NCBI RefSeq assembly: GCF_019266065.1
Contig: NZ_LPNR01000128.1
Span: forward strand, 1 to 46,446
Length of the DNA: 46,446 nucleotides
Direction: 5' to 3'
Source: Nocardia sp. MH4
GTDB taxonomy: Bacteria > Actinomycetota > Actinomycetes > Mycobacteriales > Mycobacteriaceae
In this document: one piece after another, positions 40,082-46,446 of the stretch
Layout of the letters: each line of letters starts with the position of its first letter
Position numbering within the stretch: position 1 is the stretch's first letter
Position numbers and translations under genes: made by a program
The notes under the pieces: generated by a model
The model's input: only the letters and a program-made list of their open reading frames with translations
Database searches by the model: none
What the model was told of the DNA's origin: nothing

Positions 40082-40167
40082 GCACCGTCGAACCCAGTCG
40101 TCAGCGAAACCACAACCCGAGCTCTCACACCCGCGAGACCCGCCCGCACCCGGTGGTGCCGCGATGA
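40078..40167 (+). CDS. 29-aa coupled peptide between VirB4 and the peptidoglycan hydrolase
   Basis: ATG 40078 overlaps the VirB4 stop and its TGA (40165-40167) overlaps the next start, both as ATGA. The peptide (MSTVEPSRQRNHNPSS...) is polar, rich in Arg/His/Pro, with no membrane segment. It may be a tiny real subunit or a reinitiation device that carries ribosomes across the gap. The double coupling is the only evidence. Confidence 0.5.
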   Translation: MSTVEPSRQRNHNPSSHTRETRPHPVVPR

Positions 40168-41816
40168 GTGCTGCCGCTCGGGTAACGGTCGCGGTCGTGG
40201 GCGCGACCCTGATGCTGCTTGGACTGCTGCTCTTCGCGGGCGTTGCCGACAAGGGGGGCTGCGCGCCGTCGGCGGTGCCGAGCGGGGCGGCCTCGGCGAC
40301 CGGTGACGCGAGGACGATGCCGATGGCCGAGGGCAGCTACACCCTGACCTCGGGTTTCGGGATGCGTTGGGGCACACAGCATCAGGGCCAGGATTTCGCC
40401 GCCGCGTCCAAGACTCCCATCTACGCGGTCGCCGACGGACTCGTCGTGCGGGTGGGAGCTGCCAGCGGGTTCGGGATCTGGGTGGTCATCGACCACAACA
40501 TCGACGGCGAAACCGTGTCCTCGGTCTACGGGCACATGTTCGCCGACGACGTCCGTGTCGAACAAGGCCAGAACGTGCGTATCGGTCAACTGATCGCCGG
40601 CGTCGGCTACAACGGTCAAACCGTCCCTGCAGGCCCCGACGGGGCGCACCTGCATCTCGAGATCTGGACCGAAGGAGGGCGATTCGGCGGCGGCACGGCC
40701 ATCGACCCGATGCCGTGGCTGCTCCAAGGAAATGCGGACCAGTCCACCAGTGTCGCGACATCGAGCGCGGTGTCGCCGCCGACGACATCAGTCAGCGATG
40801 CTCCCGTAGCTGGCGCTGGTACGGCGGCAGGCTCCGAGCTGCCCGAAATGCCTGCGTCGATCGGCTTGGAGCGTGGGTTGCAGGTCGACTCGATCCGTCT
40901 GGCACGCACGATCGTTCAACGGTTCCCTCAGGTGCAGAAGATCTATGGGCAGCGTGAGGATGATCTGCCCGATCACCCCAGTGGCCGGGCGATCGACATC
41001 ATGATCCCTGACCCGACATCCGGGGACGGCAAAGCCCTCGGTGACCAGATCGCCGGCTTCGTTCTCACCAACTCCGTTGCACTGCGGATCGACTATTTGA
41101 TCTGGCGCCAGACCTACCGTGCGGCCAGCGGCGAGTCCAACCTGATGGAAGACCGGGGCGGGGCCACCGCCAATCACATGGACCATGTCCACGTGACCAC
41201 CCTGGGCGGGGGATACCCAGACGGCTCACCGATCGGCTCCGTCGCGACCAACCCACCCGGCACCAGCACAGCATCGACGTGCGGATCCAGTGGCGGAGAG
41301 GCCGATCTCGCGCCAAACACTGTCCCCGCCGACTTGGAACCGTGGTATCGGCTGGGTGGCACCGTATGCCCGCAAATCAGCGCGTCGCTGCTCGCTGCCC
41401 AGGGCAAACAAGAATCCGGGTACCGGCGCGGGCTGACATCGTCGGCTGGTGCGCAAGGTCTGGCGCAGTTTCTGCCCGGCACCGCGACCGCTCTCGCCTC
41501 CGACGGGCAGCCGTATGTGATCGACGCCGACAGCAGCGGCGTCGCCAGCGTGTGGGACGACGGCGACGCGATCATCGGCCAAGCCCGCTACCTGTGCGAC
41601 ATCGCCGACCACGTCGATGCCTGGATCGAGCAGGGCAAAGTCGTCGCCCCCAACGGTGCCGTCGAGCTCTACCTCGCCGGCTACAACGCGGGCGAATACG
41701 CCGTGCTGCGCTCGGGTGGATTCCCCACGGGTTCACCGGATTACGAAGTTCAGACCCGCCCGTATGTGGCCAGCATTCTCGCGATGGCCACCCAGATGTC
41801 GACGACGATGAGCTGA
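40164..41816 (+). CDS. Three-domain cell-wall hydrolase (M23 peptidase, middle domain, lytic transglycosylase)
   Basis: 550 aa. N-terminal membrane anchor or signal (VTVAVVGATLMLLGLLLFAGV). Residues about 55-185 are an M23 metallopeptidase with all motifs: H73 and D77 in HQGQD, H124 in VYGHM, H162/H164 in HLHLE. Residues about 225-355 (IVQRFPQVQKIYGQREDDLPDHPSGRAIDIMI, NHMDHVHVTT) form an additional domain of the ARB_07466-like type. Residues about 395-545 are an SLT-type transglycosylase with the catalytic Glu in KQESGYRRGL and AQGLAQFLPGTA. It corresponds to VirB1/VirB1-like enzymes that open the peptidoglycan for the channel, here with two or more cutting activities in one chain. Confidence 0.92.
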   Translation: MSAAARVTVAVVGATLMLLGLLLFAGVADKGGCAPSAVPSGAASATGDARTMPMAEGSYTLTSGFGMRWGTQHQGQDFAAASKTPIYAVADGLVVRVGAASGFGIWVVIDHNIDGETVSSVYGHMFADDVRVEQGQNVRIGQLIAGVGYNGQTVPAGPDGAHLHLEIWTEGGRFGGGTAIDPMPWLLQGNADQSTSVATSSAVSPPTTSVSDAPVAGAGTAAGSELPEMPASIGLERGLQVDSIRLARTIVQRFPQVQKIYGQREDDLPDHPSGRAIDIMIPDPTSGDGKALGDQIAGFVLTNSVALRIDYLIWRQTYRAASGESNLMEDRGGATANHMDHVHVTTLGGGYPDGSPIGSVATNPPGTSTASTCGSSGGEADLAPNTVPADLEPWYRLGGTVCPQISASLLAAQGKQESGYRRGLTSSAGAQGLAQFLPGTATALASDGQPYVIDADSSGVASVWDDGDAIIGQARYLCDIADHVDAWIEQGKVVAPNGAVELYLAGYNAGEYAVLRSGGFPTGSPDYEVQTRPYVASILAMATQMSTTMS

Positions 41817-41823
41817 GGACACC

Positions 41824-42387
41824 ATGGTGAACCGTCTACCTCTGTGGGCTGTGACCCTCGGTGTCGCGGCCGTCCTGATTGTGCTCGCCACGGTGCTGGT
41901 GGTCGGCGCGCAGAACAGTGAGCCCGTGCCCGGTACGCGCACACCGGGTACCGCCCACGTGGAGGGGCCGGATCCCGTGGCTGCCGACGCCCGGACCGTC
42001 ACCCACATGGGTTTGGCGGCCATGTTCTCCTGGCAACCACGCACCGACCCCGGCCCCGGCACCGGGTTGACCCGCGCCGCACCGTGGCTGACCGGCGAAC
42101 TGGCTGCCGCAGCGAACAGTGGTCCGGGCAACGGATTGGCACCGTTGCCGGAATGGGCGCGATGGCGCGACAGCAACGACATCGTCACCGCCCTGGTCGA
42201 CGCCGAGCAGACGAAAACCGACATCGCCGGGGCGACGGTCGCGGCGTCGGTGACCCAGCAGGTACTCCACCGGGACGGCTCCACCACCCTCTACCGGCGG
42301 ATGCACGTCACCGCCACGGTGACAGAAACGTCGCAGGGGTGGCGGATGTCGAGCTACCGCATCAACTCGGTGACCGGCCATGGCTGA
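41824..42387 (+). CDS. VirB8/TcpC-like membrane protein
   Basis: 187 aa with GAGGAC before the ATG. A short N-terminus and one membrane helix (WAVTLGVAAVLIVLATVLVVG) precede an outer domain with MGLAAMFSWQPRTD and a C-terminal curved sheet (ATVAASVTQQVLHRDGSTTLYRRMHVTATVTETSQGWRMSSYRI), the NTF2-like pattern of VirB8/TcpC assembly factors. It overlaps the next gene by 8 bases. I infer a scaffold role in the channel. Confidence 0.75.
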   Translation: MVNRLPLWAVTLGVAAVLIVLATVLVVGAQNSEPVPGTRTPGTAHVEGPDPVAADARTVTHMGLAAMFSWQPRTDPGPGTGLTRAAPWLTGELAAAANSGPGNGLAPLPEWARWRDSNDIVTALVDAEQTKTDIAGATVAASVTQQVLHRDGSTTLYRRMHVTATVTETSQGWRMSSYRINSVTGHG

Positions 42388-43267
42388 CCGGATGCTGGCC
42401 GCCTCGCCAGACAACAACCTCCTCGGTACACCTCCGATGCTCGTGCATCGACGGATGGCGGCGGCGATCCAGAACGTCACCGTCGATCTGATGCTGCTGG
42501 CGCGGGAACCACACAGCCGCATCCAGACTTTCCGGGATCTCTCGATCGCTGGGCGGGTCCTCCACGAACAGGCTGCGGCGATCGGGGTGCCCGCCAACTG
42601 GATCGACTATGCACGCCAAGCTGGTCAGGAAGGTCGAAAAGCGACCGGGACCTCCTCGTTGCCTCCTCGCCGTCCGGTCTCGCGGTCGTTGTTGATCGCT
42701 CAGCTACACCACCAGGCCGACACCCTGTGGACCATGGCCGCAGTGGGCCCGGTCCGCCGCGACCGCGGCCAGGTGACCGCACCGGCAGCGCAGAAGCTGG
42801 GTGAGCATCTGCGGTTGCAGTGGTTGCGGGTGGCGATGGTCGCCACCGCCATCAATCTCACCGAAGCCGAAACCCGTGGCTGGTGGGCCACCGATCCGAC
42901 CCACTGGCACTCACGCCAGGCCCAGATTCAGCAACAGTCGGTACCCGATCAGGGGCGTCAATGGCGTGAGCTCACCCATTTTGCGAGCGTGCGTGAAGCA
43001 CGGGTCCGGGTCGCGGCGATGCGCATGGTCGGCATCGACCTCACAGCCAGTGCCCCACATCAACTACCGCCTGCCCCGCACCTGCTCGCGGTAACCGCCG
43101 AGAACGCTTGGCACACAGCATCTCTGGAATCCGAAGGCGGGGCACGCATCGACGCCGCGATCGCCGCGACCGGTATCGACGACGCCCACGGCATCGCCGA
43201 TAGCGACACCCACGACCTGCCACCCCCGACCGGGTCAGCGCAACTGCACGCCGAACCAGATTTCTGA
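42380..43267 (+). CDS. Conjugation-region protein of unknown function, paralogue of 45504
   Basis: 295 aa, soluble, helical, without signal or membrane segments. FRDLSIAGRVLHEQAAAIGVPANWIDYARQAGQEG and the C-terminal GGARIDAAIAATGIDDAHG have close counterparts in the protein at 45504, so the two are paralogues. The middle (LLIAQLHHQADTLWTMAAVGPVRRDRG, LRLQWLRVAMVATAINLTEAE) is also alignable. The family is not recognised. It may be a DNA-processing or regulatory accessory of the element. Confidence 0.7.
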   Translation: MADRMLAASPDNNLLGTPPMLVHRRMAAAIQNVTVDLMLLAREPHSRIQTFRDLSIAGRVLHEQAAAIGVPANWIDYARQAGQEGRKATGTSSLPPRRPVSRSLLIAQLHHQADTLWTMAAVGPVRRDRGQVTAPAAQKLGEHLRLQWLRVAMVATAINLTEAETRGWWATDPTHWHSRQAQIQQQSVPDQGRQWRELTHFASVREARVRVAAMRMVGIDLTASAPHQLPPAPHLLAVTAENAWHTASLESEGGARIDAAIAATGIDDAHGIADSDTHDLPPPTGSAQLHAEPDF

Positions 43268-43293
43268 CCCCCAAGTATCTCGAGGAGAATCCC

Positions 43294-43950
43294 ATGACAA
43301 CCCACCCCGCCACCTCGAAAGACCCGTCGCCCCCGACCACACCCGAAGACTTGGTCCGCGACCGGTTGACCGACTTGTGGACCTTTGCGACTACGGAGGA
43401 GTTCGACAGCCTCGCCACCGAATACGGCTTCACGACCGAAGAAATGTCGCTGCGCTACGTCGCGGCGTTGTTGGATGTCGCAGGTATCGACTACCAGGGT
43501 CTGCGACAGACCGAAATCCTGTGGGCAAACTCAGGTGCCAACCTCGTGCGCAAGGCCGCGACGGGCCCGGCACTGACAGTGTGGTCGGCGGCGACGCTGC
43601 AGGCGTTCACCGTCTGCGCCGCCTCCGGTCGCATGATCTGGCACGAACCTTTCGGTGCCGCCATGGTCGATGGTGTCGACGCGGCGACTGTGTCGGCAGA
43701 GAAGGCGATCGAGCTGTCCGCTCACGCTTTGCGTGAGTGGGGCGCCGAAGCCGGTGTCTTGCGGTTGAACCTGGCCCGCAGTCGCGGCCTGGATTTCGAA
43801 CGGCTGCGCCGCATCGCCGCCACCGAGGGCCTGGTCCTCGATATTGCGACCGTCGCGGTCCGCAACCCGGCCGCCGAACAATGCATCGCGCCCGAACGGG
43901 TCGTCTGGCGGACGGTCGACCTGCAAGAGCTCTGGCAGAGCGCGTCATGA
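43294..43950 (+). CDS. Hypothetical soluble protein of the conjugation region
   Basis: 218 aa, with CGAGGAGA before the ATG. After a disordered start it is a mixed alpha/beta protein with DRLTDLWTFATTEEFDSLATEYGFTTEEMSLRYVAALLDVAG and GLDFERLRRIAATEGLVLDIATVAVRNPA. No catalytic or metal motif is evident. It is followed by a lipoprotein gene in an ATGA overlap. I do not recognise a family. Confidence 0.65.
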   Translation: MTTHPATSKDPSPPTTPEDLVRDRLTDLWTFATTEEFDSLATEYGFTTEEMSLRYVAALLDVAGIDYQGLRQTEILWANSGANLVRKAATGPALTVWSAATLQAFTVCAASGRMIWHEPFGAAMVDGVDAATVSAEKAIELSAHALREWGAEAGVLRLNLARSRGLDFERLRRIAATEGLVLDIATVAVRNPAAEQCIAPERVVWRTVDLQELWQSAS

Positions 43951-44480
43951 AACCCGCTCTGTTGGCGACTATCGCCGCAGTGGTCTTGGCGGCCACGGCA
44001 GCGAGTGGGTGCTCGACCGCGGATGCGCCGGTGGTCGAACCGGTCTGCAGCGCGCAGGCTTTCCCGCCACCACACACCGAGGTCTGGCCCTGCTCGGCAT
44101 CGGATGTTCTGCGGGCCGCAGTGACCACCTTGTATGAACTGGACCCGGTGGTCGGGCTGGATGCGCGGTCGATGTTCGAGGCCGCGCGACCGCTGATGCG
44201 GGCCGCGTACTCGACCGACACTCGCGTGGGGGCATCACTCTGGTCGCCGATCACCGTCGACTTGTGGCAGGACTGGGTCGAGTACCAGGTGCCGTTGCGG
44301 ACCGAGGTTCGTCTTACCGGTGACGAGCATCCGCCTGATACCGCGACCTCGTCGAGCCGGGTCCTGTCGGTCACCCTGACCCCGGCCGAACGGACACCGA
44401 TTGTCTTTGCGGTGTACGCGAGATCGACGCGCCAAGGCTCGGAACGGGCGTGGCTTCTCGCCGAAATGCAGGTGCTGTGA
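43947..44480 (+). CDS. Putative lipoprotein of the conjugation region
   Basis: 177 aa, ATG in an ATGA overlap with the upstream stop. A clear lipoprotein signal: PALLATIAAVVLAATAASGCS, with the lipobox Cys at about 22. The mature part has four more cysteine or Trp positions (VCSAQAFPPPHTEVWPCSA) and a domain with AAVTTLYELDPVVGLDARSMFEAARPLMRAAY, reminiscent of NTF2-like outer domains. It may add to the envelope part of the channel. The next gene starts in a TGATG overlap. Confidence 0.7.
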   Translation: MKPALLATIAAVVLAATAASGCSTADAPVVEPVCSAQAFPPPHTEVWPCSASDVLRAAVTTLYELDPVVGLDARSMFEAARPLMRAAYSTDTRVGASLWSPITVDLWQDWVEYQVPLRTEVRLTGDEHPPDTATSSSRVLSVTLTPAERTPIVFAVYARSTRQGSERAWLLAEMQVL

Positions 44481-45502
44481 TGAGCGGGGATCCGGTCGAA
44501 GAAGGTGGCCAAGCGGTCCGCCAAGGATTCCTGCAGGCGCTGCAGACCGCCCACACCACCAACGCACTGTTCCGCAGCAGGGGCGGGGAATCGCGCTCAC
44601 GCGCCGAATCCGAGCAGCGATCCGCGATCGAAGCGGCCAAGAATCAACGGTCGTGGATCGAGCACCAGACCAGGCTCGGCAACCTGGGGACAGAGCAAGC
44701 GCTGAGCATGGCCAAGATCGACGAGGTCCGCGCACGCATCGCCAACGCAGCACAGATCACCGAGGTCGACCTCCGCCACAAAGAAGGCCAAATCACCCGC
44801 GCCGAAACAGATCTCGCACGACGCGAACACGATGGTGCGCTCTCCCGAAGGCAGAGCAAGGAGCTCCATACCGAACGCATCGCCGGCTACACCAACCGCG
44901 AAGCCCGCGACGTCGAGCTGCACAAACTCGATGTCGAGCTCAAAGAACTGATGATCGAGATTCGCCGCCGTGCCGCGGGATTCACCGACACCTTGCACCA
45001 CTCCGATGCACGGACCGGCGCGGGCCAGGCGGCGGCAGCTCAGTTCGCCGCCGCAGATGCCACCCGCGACCTCTCCGCGGACGCCGACGCCGCGGCCCGA
45101 GCCTACGAAGAACGGTTCGTCGACGACACCGGGATCGAACCGGACGACTTCTTCTCCGAGAACGGGGCCGATCTATCCGATAGCGGGTCTCGAGGTTTCG
45201 GTGACATGGACGGGCTAGCCGCGGATCTCACAATCAACGCGCACCTGAACGACGAATTCAACCACCTTGCTGACCATCTCGATGACAACGCTGACCCGAC
45301 CGCGCAAACCATTCTCGACGCGGAGGTCGTCGAGGCCGGTGAATGGATCGAGGCCGCCGTATCGGCCGCAGCGGTCCACAACATCGACCCCACCGCCCCC
45401 GACCCTGACCTGACCAGCGGGGGAGCTGAACCCTCGCCTACTCGCGCGACAGGCAAGGAAATCGAAGTATGGGGCGATCCCGGTGTGGGACGGGGCCGGT
45501 GA
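44480..45502 (+). CDS. Coiled-coil protein of the conjugation region
   Basis: 340 aa. Residues about 35-180 are strongly charged with heptad-like spacing (SRAESEQRSAIEAAKNQRSW, ITRAETDLARREHDGALSRR), a long coiled coil. The C-terminal part is acidic (ADADAAARAYEERFVDDTGIEPDDFF) with a disordered tail. No ATP or DNA motif is visible. It could bridge the secretion ATPase to DNA-processing proteins, but this is a guess. It follows the lipoprotein gene by TGATG and the next gene starts one base after its stop. Confidence 0.7.
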   Translation: MSGDPVEEGGQAVRQGFLQALQTAHTTNALFRSRGGESRSRAESEQRSAIEAAKNQRSWIEHQTRLGNLGTEQALSMAKIDEVRARIANAAQITEVDLRHKEGQITRAETDLARREHDGALSRRQSKELHTERIAGYTNREARDVELHKLDVELKELMIEIRRRAAGFTDTLHHSDARTGAGQAAAAQFAAADATRDLSADADAAARAYEERFVDDTGIEPDDFFSENGADLSDSGSRGFGDMDGLAADLTINAHLNDEFNHLADHLDDNADPTAQTILDAEVVEAGEWIEAAVSAAAVHNIDPTAPDPDLTSGGAEPSPTRATGKEIEVWGDPGVGRGR

Positions 45503-45503
45503 G

Positions 45504-46373
45504 ATGTTCGACCCGAACCCGATCCAGGCCAAGCTGCTCAAGGCCGTGCAGAACCTGGCCAGCGACAACGCGCGCCTGATCGACCAATCCCGCACCGGGG
45601 ACAACCAGCAACTGTCGCCGATGGCGCTGGCTCATCTCGATATCGGGCGCCGTACCCGGGAGAACCTGGAAGCGATCGCGACCGCGGTCGGGGTACCGAA
45701 ATCGGTGATCGACTACACCCGCGCCTCCGGTGAACGCGGACACCGCTGGCAACCCGGCCAGCCCCTGCTGAGCACCGAATCCATCGACCGCGACACCCTG
45801 CTTCGCGGACACCTGCGAGCTGTCGCGCAACTACAGACGATGGCCGGGGTTGGGGCGGCGTTCTCCCAGCAGGGAACCCTGCCGCGCGACGGATTCGCCG
45901 CGTTCCGGCGTGTGATGGGTGTGACCTGGCAACGCGTCGGAGCCGTCGGCCACGCCCTGGGCCTGACCACAGTCGAACAACAACACGCGTGGCAACCCAC
46001 CGACAGCCCGTGGACCGACCACGTCGCCCGAACGATGGCAACGCTGGACCGGACAGCGCTGATGACGCGGTGGCGGGCCGTCGTGGAGACCAACTTCGCC
46101 ACGGTGTCGATGCCGGTGATGGTGCTCCAAGCCGCCGGAATCACCCCCGACGACATCAACCGCCAACTCCCCGTCCTGCCCGACCGGATGGTCGAGCTCG
46201 CCGCAGCCGCCCTCGAACCCGACCCCGTCATGCGTGAGAAGGGTGGCGCTGGCATCGACGCCGCGATCGAGGCCACCGGCGCCGATTCCCAGACCGAATT
46301 CGAGCCCACCGATCACCGGCCTGCGTCGCACCCGGATCGATACCGCGGGCCCGACATGGGCCCAGGGCCGTGA
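45504..46373 (+). CDS. Conjugation-region protein of unknown function, paralogue of 42380
   Basis: 289 aa from ATG 45504. Soluble and helical. IGRRTRENLEAIATAVGVPKSVIDYTRASGERGHRW and KGGAGIDAAIEATGADSQ match the paralogue at 42380 in order and spacing. The later part (VVETNFATVSMPVMVLQAAGITPDDINRQLPVLP) is also shared in outline. The family is not recognised. It is the last complete gene; the element continues past the right edge, where 46374-46446 holds no visible gene. Confidence 0.7.
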   Translation: MFDPNPIQAKLLKAVQNLASDNARLIDQSRTGDNQQLSPMALAHLDIGRRTRENLEAIATAVGVPKSVIDYTRASGERGHRWQPGQPLLSTESIDRDTLLRGHLRAVAQLQTMAGVGAAFSQQGTLPRDGFAAFRRVMGVTWQRVGAVGHALGLTTVEQQHAWQPTDSPWTDHVARTMATLDRTALMTRWRAVVETNFATVSMPVMVLQAAGITPDDINRQLPVLPDRMVELAAAALEPDPVMREKGGAGIDAAIEATGADSQTEFEPTDHRPASHPDRYRGPDMGPGP

Positions 46374-46446
46374 CAGATCGGATGCCACTGCTATCGCCCC
46401 CCCCCGCAACCCGCCATCACAGAAAGTCCAGTGATTCAACAGGATT

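Noticed and set aside
46405..46413. Run of nine C near the right edge
   Set aside because: A homopolymer in a non-coding gap; could be phase-variable in principle, but no gene start or promoter is visible before the window ends, and it may be a sequencing artefact.

Overview
The window is high-GC DNA from a mycolic-acid actinomycete, most likely Nocardia or a close relative. The evidence is four MspA/NfpA-NfpB type porins and a gene order that, as I recall it, matches mycobacteria: HtrA protease, moaB, mscL, SAF-domain protein, FmdB-type zinc ribbon, 5-formyltetrahydrofolate cyclo-ligase, galU, moeA/glp, rimJ, sepX/glpR. Species cannot be fixed from sequence alone.

Bases 1-12257 are chromosomal backbone. 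A partial membrane HtrA-like protease is followed by moaB and a 60-aa protein. Next come two tandem copies of a two-gene porin unit (2440-5541) and the backbone genes listed above. The section ends in a tRNA-Ala(CGC) gene at 12185-12257, a plausible integration target.

Bases 12566-20728 hold a compact biosynthetic island. A divergent regulator-like protein fuses an XRE helix-turn-helix to a peptide deformylase with all three catalytic motifs. Opposite it runs a tightly coupled operon: a possible 40-aa precursor peptide, two radical SAM/SPASM proteins (the first with an N-terminal region resembling a RiPP recognition element), a creatininase-family protease resembling MftE of mycofactocin, a cytoplasmic arylsulfotransferase-like beta-propeller, a family 2 glycosyltransferase, a methyltransferase and a P-loop kinase. 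The logic resembles mycofactocin (precursor, radical SAM, MftE-like protease, glycosyltransferase) with a different gene set. I infer a RiPP pathway of a type I do not recognise; this is the main candidate for a new system.

Bases 20729-22744 are a decayed zone. It holds palindromes and short repeats, a small winged-helix-like gene, a frameshifted relic of a second methyltransferase/kinase pair, and a hypothetical zinc-ribbon protein.

Bases 22745-46446 are the left part of an integrative conjugative element that runs off the window: tyrosine integrase, excisionase, an XRE repressor, then a long rightward region. That region first encodes a 35-aa hydrophobic peptide, a secreted glycine-zipper-like protein, a cutinase, a LIP-family lipase homologue and a second cutinase homologue. 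The last two have alanine in place of the nucleophilic serine. Type IV secretion genes follow: VirB2-like pilin, alpha/beta hydrolase, small membrane proteins, lipoprotein, VirB6-like channel, a VirB4 split into two proteins, a three-domain peptidoglycan hydrolase and a VirB8-like protein, interleaved with unknown proteins. No relaxase, VirD4 coupling protein or distal att site is visible; they probably lie to the right. The hydrolase-like proteins may help the machine cross the mycolate outer membrane, but this is inference.
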